Shown piece after piece: positions 18,302 to 26,373 of a stretch of 34,253 bases of DNA (position 1 is the first letter of the stretch; each line of letters begins with the position of its first letter). Position numbers and translations under genes: made by a program. The notes beneath the pieces are model-generated. The model saw only the letters and a program-made list of their open reading frames with translations, did not search any database and had not been told where the DNA came from. Origin of the DNA: Cyanobacteriota bacterium (GTDB lineage Bacteria > Cyanobacteriota > Cyanobacteriia > Phormidesmidales > Phormidesmidaceae); NCBI GenBank assembly GCA_027483425.1, contig JAIXUR010000626.1:1-34253 (forward strand), read 5' to 3'.

Positions 18302-18450
18302 TGTGCCACTTGCCCCCTAGGTAGTTTGGTAAGGCCCTGCTGACATGCTCCCTAACCGTGCCGGTATGGCGTGGAGGGTATGCGGCGATCAAGAGCCCCT
18401 GGATCGGGTTAACTTATCTTAAATATAGTATGGAAAACTACAAAATCACG

Positions 18451-18490
18451 GTTCTAACGATTGGCCCTGAGTTCTAACGGTTGACGCTGA
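18451..18490. repeat. 20-nt tandem repeat x2 (GTTCTAACGATTGGCCCTGA / GTTCTAACGGTTGACGCTGA)
   Basis: 17/20 identical adjacent units read directly. Confidence 0.75.
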
Positions 18491-18516
18491 GCCCAGGGCC
18501 AGGGTTGAGCCTCAGC

Positions 18517-19674
18517 TCAGCAGTATTGAGCGGCCTTTAAACCCACCTGAGCTAGGGCTGTCTTCAACGCCTGGACTACCTGCCCCTGGGCCGATTCCGC
18601 CAGTTCGGGGAACATGGGTAGCGACAGAACCTGGTGGGCCGCCGCCTCGGCCTGGGGGAGATCCCCAGGCTGGTAGCCCAGGTGTCGATAGACCGGCTGC
18701 AGGTGCAACGGTAGAGGGTAGTAAACCATGCAGATCACCCCGGCTTCCCGCATCATTTGCTGCACCCGGTTGCGCTCCTGACCAGTTGCGGTAGCGTGGC
18801 TCAGGCGCAGGGTGTACTGGTTCCAGACTGATTGGCCAAAGGTAACCGGCTGGGGCCGCACCACCTCGGCGATGGGGGCTAGGAGGCCGTGGTAGCGATC
18901 GGCCACCTGACGCCGCTGCTGGTTCCAGGTATTCAAATAGCGCAGCTTAATGGCCAAGATCGCCGCTTGGATCGAATCTAACCGGCTGTTAATACCGATC
19001 GCCTCGTGGTGGTACTTGATCCGACTGCCGTGCTCTCCCAACATGCGGGCCGTGGCGGCCAGCTCATCGTCGTTGGTGGTAATCGCACCGCCGTCGCCAC
19101 AGCCCCCTAGGTTTTTGGTAGGAAAAAAGCTAAAGCAGCCCACTTGACCAATGCGGCCCACCGGCTGTCCCATCCACTCAGCACCCGTGGCCTGGGCACA
19201 GTCTTCGATCACCGCCAGGTCGTAGCGGGTCGCCAGATCCATGACCGGCCCCATGTCTACCGGACGGCCAAACAGATGCACGGGCATAATGGCTCGAGTG
19301 CGATCGCCGATCGCCGCCTCGATCTTAGCCACATCGAGGTTAAAGGTTTCCAGGTCAATATCCACAAACACTGGGGTTGCGCCCACCGCGCTAATGGCCT
19401 CCGCCGTGGCAATAAAGGTAAAAGGAGAGGTAATCACCTCATCTCCAGGGCCAATATTGAGCGATCGCAACGCCAGGTATAGGGCATCAGTACCTGAGTT
19501 GCACACAATGCAGTGGTCAGTGCCCACGTACTCACCAAAGGCCTTGGCAAAGGTCTCGACAATAGGGCCATTAATGTACTGCCCAGAGGCCAGCACCTCA
19601 GCCACCGCTGCATTAACATCAGACTGAATGGTTCGGAACTGCCCCGTAAGATCGACAGGAGGAATCACGCTCAC
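18517..19674 (-). CDS. DegT/DnrJ/EryC1/StrS-family PLP-dependent aminotransferase
   Basis: VDLTGQFRTIQSDVNAAVAEVLASGQYINGP, CNSGTDALYLALRSL, VIEDCAQATGA, CFSFFPTKNLGGCGDGGAI (catalytic Lys). Confidence 0.95.
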   Translation of the reverse strand: MSVIPPVDLTGQFRTIQSDVNAAVAEVLASGQYINGPIVETFAKAFGEYVGTDHCIVCNSGTDALYLALRSLNIGPGDEVITSPFTFIATAEAISAVGATPVFVDIDLETFNLDVAKIEAAIGDRTRAIMPVHLFGRPVDMGPVMDLATRYDLAVIEDCAQATGAEWMGQPVGRIGQVGCFSFFPTKNLGGCGDGGAITTNDDELAATARMLGEHGSRIKYHHEAIGINSRLDSIQAAILAIKLRYLNTWNQQRRQVADRYHGLLAPIAEVVRPQPVTFGQSVWNQYTLRLSHATATGQERNRVQQMMREAGVICMVYYPLPLHLQPVYRHLGYQPGDLPQAEAAAHQVLSLPMFPELAESAQGQVVQALKTALAQVGLKAAQYC

Positions 19675-19924
19675 TCGCTCACACTCACCTAGTGAATAGG
19701 CCTAGTTTACCCTACGTTACGGCTGCATCGAGTCGCCCCAGTTGGTTGAGCTAGTGGCTGAGCTAGCCTCAATTTCACCCTGGCCCAGATTGGTTGATTG
19801 TGGCCCCTTGGTTGATTCTTTAAGCCCGTTCTTTTCTAGCCCATTCTTTCTAGGCGCTGCCTTGACCCATTTTCCCCTTTTCGGCCCAAACTCACCTGTT
19901 TCCGAAGATCCGGCGGCTCGGTGG

Positions 19925-21022
19925 ATGCACCGCTGTCTAGAGCTAGCCAGCCGAGCAGCCGGGCAAACCGCGCCTAACCCCATGGTGGGGTGCGTGGTGC
20001 TCGACCATGGCTTGGTGGTAGGAGAGGGCTTTCACCCCGGGGCCGGGCAGCCCCACGCCGAGGTATTTGCCCTGGCCCAGGCGGGGCCTAGGGCTCAAGG
20101 GGCTACCCTCTACGTCAACCTAGAGCCCTGCAACCACACTGGACGCACCCCACCCTGCACCGAAGCCGTGATTGGGGCGGGGGTGGCGCGAGTGGTGGTG
20201 GGTATGGTAGACCCCGACCCGAGGGTCTCAGGATCAGGCATTCAGCGGCTTCGCCAGGCAGGGGTGGAGGTGATCGTCGGGGTTGAGGCGGCGGCTTGCC
20301 AACGGCTGAACGAGGCATTTGTGCAGCGGGTCACCCGTCAACGCCCCCTGGGCCTGCTCAAATACGCCATGACCCTCGACGGCAAAATTGCCACCACCAG
20401 CGGCCACAGCGCCTGGGTGACCGGCCCGGCGGCCCGCGCCGCCGTCCACCAACTGCGGGCCACCTGCGATGCCGTGGTGGTCGGGGGCAACACGGTGCGT
20501 CGCGATAACCCCCGGTTGACCACCCACGGCCAGAGTTCCCACAACCCCTGTCGGGTGGTCATGAGCCGCCGCCTTGACCTCCCAGCCCAGGCCCATTTGT
20601 GGGATACCCAGGTGGCTCCGACGCTGGTATTCACGACCCCAGAGGCAGACCCAGAGCGGCGTCAGCACCTGCTGGATCAAGGCGTAGAATTGTTTGTGTT
20701 GCCGACCCTAACCCCCAAGACCCTGACCCAACACCTCTATCAGCGGGGTTGCGCCGCTGTTCTGTGGGAATGTGGCGGACAGCTAGCGGCCCAGGCCCTT
20801 CAGGATGGTCTGATTGATAAGGTGTGGGCCTTTATCGCGCCTAAGTTGGTGGGGGGGCAGGACGCACCGACGCCCCTGGGAGATTTAGGAATTCAACACA
20901 TGGATCGGGCCTTGCTCCTGGAACGCATCACCTGGCGCACCCTAGGCCCTGATCTATGGCTGGAGGGTTACCTGGGAGCGCTGGCCTCGGCGGATCATGC
21001 CCAAGAAGCCCTAGAAAGCTAA
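19925..21022 (+). CDS. ribD: Bifunctional diaminohydroxyphosphoribosylaminopyrimidine deaminase / 5-amino-6-(5-phosphoribosylamino)uracil reductase
   Basis: MHRCLELASRAAGQTAPNPMVGCVVL, HAEVFAL, YVNLEPCNHTGRTPPCTEAV, KYAMTLDGKIATTSGHSAWVTG; the ORF track start at 19742 adds about 61 aa without a recognisable motif. Confidence 0.94.
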   Translation: MHRCLELASRAAGQTAPNPMVGCVVLDHGLVVGEGFHPGAGQPHAEVFALAQAGPRAQGATLYVNLEPCNHTGRTPPCTEAVIGAGVARVVVGMVDPDPRVSGSGIQRLRQAGVEVIVGVEAAACQRLNEAFVQRVTRQRPLGLLKYAMTLDGKIATTSGHSAWVTGPAARAAVHQLRATCDAVVVGGNTVRRDNPRLTTHGQSSHNPCRVVMSRRLDLPAQAHLWDTQVAPTLVFTTPEADPERRQHLLDQGVELFVLPTLTPKTLTQHLYQRGCAAVLWECGGQLAAQALQDGLIDKVWAFIAPKLVGGQDAPTPLGDLGIQHMDRALLLERITWRTLGPDLWLEGYLGALASADHAQEALES

Positions 21023-21070
21023 CGCGATCGCGCCCCCTTATCCTCCCGTGCTCTCCAACGCGCCTGGGCC

Positions 21071-21433
21071 CTAGGGGTAAATGCGGACGAGGCGAGGCAG
21101 GTCATAGGTCAACTCCCGATGACGCATCATGGCGTCTAGCGCCAGCCGCAGATCGTCCTTGCCGCGAAATGACTCAATCCGCTGGCACACCTCACCCTGG
21201 TCAAACAGCAGTAGCGTGGGCAAAGTCGAGAGGCGGTAGGCATTGGCAAGCCGCAGGTTGTCATCGGCGTTGACATCTACCAGGCGCACCTGGCCCTCCC
21301 ACTCAGTCTGAAAACCCTGCAAAACTGGAAGAATCATGCGGCAGAGCCCACACCAGGGAGCCCAAAAATGGACTAGAACCGGCAGGTCGGACTCTAACAC
21401 AGCGGCTTTGAACGTGACGTCGCCAATAGACAT
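21071..21433 (-). CDS. trxC: Thioredoxin-fold protein, cyanobacterial TrxC-like, active site WCGLC
   Basis: VLVHFWAPWCGLCRMILPVL, VDVNADDNLRLANAYRLSTLPTLLLF (cis-Pro). Confidence 0.75.
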   Translation of the reverse strand: MSIGDVTFKAAVLESDLPVLVHFWAPWCGLCRMILPVLQGFQTEWEGQVRLVDVNADDNLRLANAYRLSTLPTLLLFDQGEVCQRIESFRGKDDLRLALDAMMRHRELTYDLPRLVRIYP

Positions 21434-21733
21434 TGGGCATTGACTAGATAAAGGATTTTAGCTAAGTAGTTGGATCCCTAGAAGGGGATACCGGTGAAAT
21501 TTATGGCTGGGTTTAAATTAGCCTTTGAAAGGCTTAAAGCAGGTGGGATCAATTGTAGACCAGTTGAGAATGGAAGTTAATGGGCGGGATCAGAGATTGT
21601 GCCAGAACCCCAACACAATTTTCCTTGGCCGAAGAATTTTCCTGCCCGATCCGGCTTGACTGAAAGCTGGCCATTGGCGGCACCGTCGCGAACCTGATGC
21701 TAGGGAGCTTGGGTGGCTCAACTCTTCAGAATG

Positions 21734-21777
21734 CCAGGGACTCGCTGGCGGCGGTTTGGCCACCAGCGAGTCCCTGG
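21734..21777 (-). terminator. Perfect 15-bp inverted repeat CCAGGGACTCGCTGG-(14 nt)-CCAGCGAGTCCCTGG, 5 nt past the stop of the CHASE2-GGDEF-EAL gene
   Basis: Read directly; strong stem but no following U-tract. Confidence 0.55.
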
Positions 21778-21782
21778 GAGGG

Positions 21783-24338
21783 CTAGGAGACCGCCAGGGG
21801 CTGATACTGCTGAATGAGCTCCTGGGCGGACTGTGCCGGTAGGGGTTTGGCAAAGAAATAGCCCTGGCCGTAGTCACAGCCCTCCTGCCGCAGCATGGTG
21901 ACCTGGGCGGCGGTTTCGACCCCTTCAGCGATCACCTCCATACCCAGCTTCTGGCCCAGGGTCAAGATGGTGTTGATAATGGCCCGATCTTCGTTACTCT
22001 TCTCCAGGCGACCCACAAACGACTTATCTACCTTGAGGGTATCCATGGGAAATCGGTGCAGATAACTGAGGGATGAGTAGCCGGTGCCAAAGTCGTCGAT
22101 CGCCAGCTTGAGGTCAAGGGCCTTGAGCTTCAGCATTAGGTCAATAGCCGCATCCACATCGCCCATCACCATGCTCTCGGTAATTTCTAAGCGGACACAG
22201 TGGCTGTTGACCTGGGTCTCTCGAAGGGCGGTCTCAATTTGGCTGATCAAATCGGCCTGGCCAAACTGGCGATTCGACAGATTAATGCTCATGGTCAGGT
22301 GCCGGTAGTGGGGAAAGGCATCGTGCCAGCTCCGCAGTTGCCCACAGGCTTCTCGAAAAATCCACTGCCCCAGGGCCATAATTAGCCCGGTCTCCTCTGC
22401 GGCAGGGATAAAGGCACTGGGCAGGACAAATCCCCGATCCGTTTGGTGCCATCGCACCAGGGCCTCAAACCCAGCCAGCTCACCCGTATGCAGCTTAATA
22501 ATGGGCTGGTAGTAGAGCAAAAACTCCTCGTTGTCGAGAGCGCTAATCAGGTCGCTTTCGAGTTGGAGGCGGTTGACGGCCTCGGTCAGCATACCCGCGG
22601 CAAATACCTCAAACCGCGACTTACCCAGGGCCTTGGCTCGGTACATCGCGGTGTGGGCATCTCGCAACAGGTCGGCGGGCTTGTGCGCTAGCCCTGGCTG
22701 AGTAATGGCCACCCCAATGCTCAAGGTGCTGGGCAGCTTTTGCCCGTGCAGGGTCAGGGGTTCTGACAGGGCGTACTGGAGTCGATCCAGCAGTTCTCCG
22801 GCGGCGGCGCTGGGCAGGTGGGTCAGCAGCAGGGCAAACTCGTCGCCGCCAACCCGAGCGACCCGAGCCTCGGGGGGACTATGCTGCACCAGCCGCTGAG
22901 CCATCATGTGCAGCACCTCGTCGCCCACTTGGTGGCCCAGGCTCTCATTAATTACTTTGAAGCGATCGATGCCCATAAACGCCACAATCACTGGTGGTTC
23001 GGTGGGCTGCCCCTGGTGGTGGTGTAGGGCCTGTTGAATCGTGCCCATAAAGGCTTCCCGGTTGGGGAGACCGGTGAGCGAGTCATGGGTGGAGCGGTAA
23101 AACAGCTTGTAGGCCAGCACTACCGCAGTGGTCACGATCATGCCCGTGGCGGGCTCCGCTAGGGGGAGCCATACTAAGCCACGGATGCCCAGCCAGCCCA
23201 CCCCGCTCAGTCCCACCAGCAGCAGCCCGTCGGAGAGCAACAGCAGGCTCGGACGCTTCACGGCCCAGGCTAGGCTGCCAGCCACTAAACACCAGCCCCA
23301 CAGCCACAGCCCTTCGGCCCACGGCGGCAGAAACCGGTAGAGGGCAGACTCTCCACTGACGATATCGAGCAGTTGCCGGATCATCTGGCCGTGAATCACC
23401 ACCCCAGGCATAGTGAGTTCGTCGTCTTGGTTAAAGCTAAAGGGCGTATAAAATCGGTCTTTGAGGCTGGCTGCGGTGGTGCCGATCAGCACAATGTTGC
23501 CGTTGACCCAACTGGGGTCAAACTGATCGCTGAGTACTTGGCTGATGGAGAGGTGGCGGGCAGACATGTGGTCGCTGTGGTAGCGCAGCAAAATCTGGTA
23601 GCCGCTACTGTCGACGCTCTGGTAGCCACCCTCCTGGCCAGACAGGACTGGAATGGCGCGATCGCCTAAATACAGGTGGTTTTCGCCCGCCCGTAAGGCT
23701 GCTGGAGAAAGCCCTGTGTAGGCCATGACGATCCGCAGGGCCAAGGAGTAGTAGCCACCGTCGGGGCTGCGCACATACATTAGGCTACGGCGAATAATGC
23801 CGTCGGAGTCGGTGGGAAAATCGTTAAACCCCACCCGATCGGCCTCAACGGTGGAGGGCGGCGGCACCTCACCCTGGCCAGCGGTGCTGCCCACGTTCAT
23901 AATGGCCACCAGGTTTGGGGCCGCTAGAGCCTCGATCAGTTCCTTTGAACCGGGGGGGCGCAGGCTACTGCGGTAGAGATCTAAGCCCACCACTCGCGGT
24001 TCGTGGGCCTGGAGCTTAGTGATCACCTGGGCCAGCAATTGGTCGGTGAGGGGCCAGCCGTACTGACGAATATCGGCCTCGGTAATCCCCACGATGGTCA
24101 TGCGAGGATCCAGCGCTTGGCTAGGATGCGATCGCACCAGGCGATCGAACACGAACAACTCTGCCGGTTCAAGCACGTTTAACACTTTCACGCCGGTCAC
24201 CAGTGAGCCCGCCAGCACACTAGCCAACAGAACAAGTTTGCCCCCGGCATTCAAGGGCGTTGCACCCCACCACAGGAGCATCCGAGGTAATACCCTATGT
24301 TGCAGACGGTGGCCAATGGATTTAATCGCCGATTTCAC
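21783..24338 (-). CDS. CHASE2 domain-containing diguanylate cyclase/phosphodiesterase (GGDEF-EAL)
   Basis: CHASE2-type N-terminus (FDRLVRSHPSQALDPRMTIVGITEADIRQYGWPLTD), three hydrophobic segments, GGDEF (RVGGDEFALLL), EAL (FEALVRW, INLSNRQF, LEITESMVM, IDDFGTGYSSL, AEGVE); GTG start. Confidence 0.95.
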   Translation of the reverse strand: MKSAIKSIGHRLQHRVLPRMLLWWGATPLNAGGKLVLLASVLAGSLVTGVKVLNVLEPAELFVFDRLVRSHPSQALDPRMTIVGITEADIRQYGWPLTDQLLAQVITKLQAHEPRVVGLDLYRSSLRPPGSKELIEALAAPNLVAIMNVGSTAGQGEVPPPSTVEADRVGFNDFPTDSDGIIRRSLMYVRSPDGGYYSLALRIVMAYTGLSPAALRAGENHLYLGDRAIPVLSGQEGGYQSVDSSGYQILLRYHSDHMSARHLSISQVLSDQFDPSWVNGNIVLIGTTAASLKDRFYTPFSFNQDDELTMPGVVIHGQMIRQLLDIVSGESALYRFLPPWAEGLWLWGWCLVAGSLAWAVKRPSLLLLSDGLLLVGLSGVGWLGIRGLVWLPLAEPATGMIVTTAVVLAYKLFYRSTHDSLTGLPNREAFMGTIQQALHHHQGQPTEPPVIVAFMGIDRFKVINESLGHQVGDEVLHMMAQRLVQHSPPEARVARVGGDEFALLLTHLPSAAAGELLDRLQYALSEPLTLHGQKLPSTLSIGVAITQPGLAHKPADLLRDAHTAMYRAKALGKSRFEVFAAGMLTEAVNRLQLESDLISALDNEEFLLYYQPIIKLHTGELAGFEALVRWHQTDRGFVLPSAFIPAAEETGLIMALGQWIFREACGQLRSWHDAFPHYRHLTMSINLSNRQFGQADLISQIETALRETQVNSHCVRLEITESMVMGDVDAAIDLMLKLKALDLKLAIDDFGTGYSSLSYLHRFPMDTLKVDKSFVGRLEKSNEDRAIINTILTLGQKLGMEVIAEGVETAAQVTMLRQEGCDYGQGYFFAKPLPAQSAQELIQQYQPLAVS

Positions 24339-24590
24339 GTTAGCTGAGCCTTTGAAGACAAAACCTAAACAATGGCAAATTTCTCATGTAGTGCACCGAT
24401 TGCCCTGACCCTAGCCCATTGACCAGGTAACTGCTGCTAAGCATGCCCATATGCCCGCCAGGATCTAGCGATTGATTGGGAACCAATCCGTACCGATGGT
24501 TGGCTAGCCAGCGTCGTTAACGACACGAACTACGCTTCAACGCCACCGCCTGGGCGATATAGATCAGGCCTGACAAATCCACACAAAAGC

Positions 24591-24617
24591 GGCAGCCCCT
24601 AACGGGAACTGCCGCTA
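24591..24617. repeat. Hairpin GCGGCAGcCCC-TAAC-GGGaaCTGCCGC
   Basis: Inverted repeat read directly, about 10 nt upstream of the MITE-like element. Confidence 0.5.
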
Positions 24618-24624
24618 CCGCGTT

Positions 24625-24730
24625 ATACCAAATCCGACTGGGCTACCCCCGAAATGGTTTAGGGCGAATGCCATTCGCCCCTACGGATTGGTCTTTTTGT
24701 AATCGGGGTTATATGACTCGGATTTGGTAT
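24625..24730. mobile_element. MITE-like 106-bp element with perfect 13-bp terminal inverted repeats ATACCAAATCCGA / TCGGATTTGGTAT
   Basis: Terminal inverted repeats read directly; internal palindrome GGGCGAATG-C-CATTCGCCC at 24662-24680; no coding capacity. Confidence 0.65.
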
Positions 24731-24731
24731 T

Positions 24732-24754
24732 AGAGGTTGTTTGAAAAGCCAAAG
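24732..24754. repeat. 23-bp dispersed repeat copy (AGAGGTTGTTTGAAAAGCCAAAG), inverted relative to 72-94
   Basis: Exact reverse-complement match; directly abuts the MITE-like element. Confidence 0.85.
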
Positions 24755-24813
24755 CGTGTTTCCCGTTATGCCTGTGGAGTAGGCTAATGTCCTCGAGGCA
24801 TTGATCAGGAAAG

Positions 24814-25014
24814 TTACTCTATCGCGGGTGGGATGGGGGATACCCAGTGGGTGCCGCCGCCCTGGCGGCGGCCCGGAAACTCATCTCGGCTATTGGCACT
24901 GGCCACCGACTCTAGCCCAAAGGCCTGAAACACAACCATAACGACTAACGATAACGCCCCAATTGCCAGCACTGAGTAGTACGAACGGGCTGTTTGCTTG
25001 AGCTGAGTTTGCAT
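24814..25014 (-). CDS. Small putative exported or membrane protein (66 aa) with PGRRQGGGTHW motif; possible remnant of a DUF928-like protein N-terminus
   Basis: From internal ATG 25014: MQTQLKQTARSYYSVLAIGALSLVVMVVFQAFGLESVASANSRDEFPGRRQGGGTHWVSPIPPAIE: signal-peptide-like hydrophobic stretch and AxA-like region. Confidence 0.5.
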   Translation of the reverse strand: MQTQLKQTARSYYSVLAIGALSLVVMVVFQAFGLESVASANSRDEFPGRRQGGGTHWVSPIPPAIE

Positions 25015-25452
25015 AACATTTACCGTTATTGCCCCAGGCTTGAGTGACTTCCCTTGAGTGACTCCAATCTGAGGGTAGACGCTCCCTAAACAACATTGAC
25101 GACCCTGGCCTTTCCCCCATGATTTAGATGCAGACCATGGTTGAGATGAGTCAAGCCTGAATCTATTAAGACCGAATCCTGGCGGCGTCATCGACAGAGG
25201 TCCTACGGAATTTGAACCTAGGGGATCCTACTGACCTTTCCCACCGATCCGGATCAGATGTGTGAAGCTTGTGTGAACTTTCTTGAAACTTTCCGGATTT
25301 TAGCGACTCTCGCCAGACCTTGATTGCGCAGTACTGGGCTCCCAGCGAGGGGGCTATCATCCGTATTGTTACGGAATGTCCCCTGTTTTCCCTTGAGGTT
25401 TGTTTTGGGATTCTCTGGGTAACAAGGGAAACTGGGAGGAGGTGATTCGATT

Positions 25453-25501
25453 AGGAGTCAGGAGCCGGGAGTCAGGAGGCAGGAGTCAGGAGCTGGGAGT
25501 T
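25453..25501. repeat. Heptanucleotide short tandem repeat, 7 units (AGGAGTC, AGGAGCC, GGGAGTC, AGGAGGC, AGGAGTC, AGGAGCT, GGGAGTT)
   Basis: Exact 7-nt periodicity over 49 nt; resembles cyanobacterial STRR-type sequences. Confidence 0.9.
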
Positions 25502-25516
25502 ATACCGAATCTGAAT
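25500..25516. repeat. Lone half-element TTATACCGAATCTGAAT similar to the MITE-like terminus at 24623-24639
   Basis: 14/17 identity to TTATACCAAATCCGACT. Confidence 0.55.
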
Positions 25517-25528
25517 CCTTTAGATGCG

Positions 25529-26332
25529 CTAGGGGATGCTAAACATCACCTTGGCACCTAGGCCTAGCAGGAGGCCTAGGACTGCTCCCAGGGTGGTGTT
25601 GATGCCATTGACCACCTCATTGGTAAGCCACGGTACCCGAGGCTGGAGCGTTGCCCCAATCAGGCTCTCGACGTTGGTGGCCACAAAGGCGGACACCAGG
25701 CAAATGCCTAGACCCCAGAAGGCCATTAACCCAACTCCCCAGCCCACCAGGGCAATCACCGCTGACCCGGCTACTCCAGCCACCGTCCCCTCTAGGCTGA
25801 TGGCCCCTTCAGTGCCCGGAGGTACGGGCTTCAGGGAGGTAATTAAAAAGGTTCGCTGGCCGTAGGCTTTACCCACCTCACTGGCGGTCGTATCGGACAG
25901 TTTGGTGCCTAGACTGCTGACGTAGGCCAGGGCCAGCAGGGGAATCCACCGGTCAGCGGCGGCTGGGGTGGTGGCTACCCCGAGTAGGGCGATCGCAACT
26001 GCGCAGACCGCCGCGGCCAGGGCTGAACCCCAGACGTTTTCAGGCCCTCTGACCCCCGATCGCCCTTCGGCAATACCGGCGGCCTCCTTGCGGGCTTTGC
26101 CCAGGCGCGTTACAGCTGAACCAGCCAGGAAGTAGGTCATCATCACGATGTAGCCTCGCCAGCCCAGACAGCCCCAGATCAGCACCCCTAGCCCCCAGGC
26201 ATGGAGGTAGCCTACAGGGGTCAGCAGCTTTTTGGGTGAACGCCAGGCTAGGCCCAGCAGGGCGGTGTTAATCACCCCACCCAGGAGCCAGGTCGTTGCC
26301 TGGGCAGCCGCAGGTATTGTCGATAGCACCAT
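25529..26332 (-). CDS. DUF92/TIGR00297 family protein (VTE6 phytyl-phosphate kinase-like)
   Basis: Multi-pass membrane protein with GSAVTRLGKARKEAAGIAEGRSGVRGPENVWGSA, SSLGTKLSDTTASEVGKAYGQRTFLITSLKPVPPGTEGAISLEGTVAG. Confidence 0.88.
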   Translation of the reverse strand: MVLSTIPAAAQATTWLLGGVINTALLGLAWRSPKKLLTPVGYLHAWGLGVLIWGCLGWRGYIVMMTYFLAGSAVTRLGKARKEAAGIAEGRSGVRGPENVWGSALAAAVCAVAIALLGVATTPAAADRWIPLLALAYVSSLGTKLSDTTASEVGKAYGQRTFLITSLKPVPPGTEGAISLEGTVAGVAGSAVIALVGWGVGLMAFWGLGICLVSAFVATNVESLIGATLQPRVPWLTNEVVNGINTTLGAVLGLLLGLGAKVMFSIP

Positions 26333-26373
26333 AGCGTGACGTCCTTGAAGTATCTAAGGGGAGTATCTACGGC

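Noticed and set aside
19742-19924. 61-aa N-terminal extension of RibD
   Set aside because: Composition unlike the RibD fold; the canonical RibD start (MHRCLELA...NPMVG) is at 19925. No FMN riboswitch motif was recognised in this leader.
20234-20680. 148-aa minus-strand ORF opposite ribD
   Set aside because: Antisense shadow of the ribD coding sequence.
25166-25360. 64-aa minus-strand ORF and a tRNA-like TTCAAAT segment near 25210
   Set aside because: No complete cloverleaf can be formed and the ORF has no recognisable motif.
25453-25501. Possible CRISPR array
   Set aside because: Seven-nt contiguous units with no spacers; this is a simple tandem repeat and not a CRISPR.
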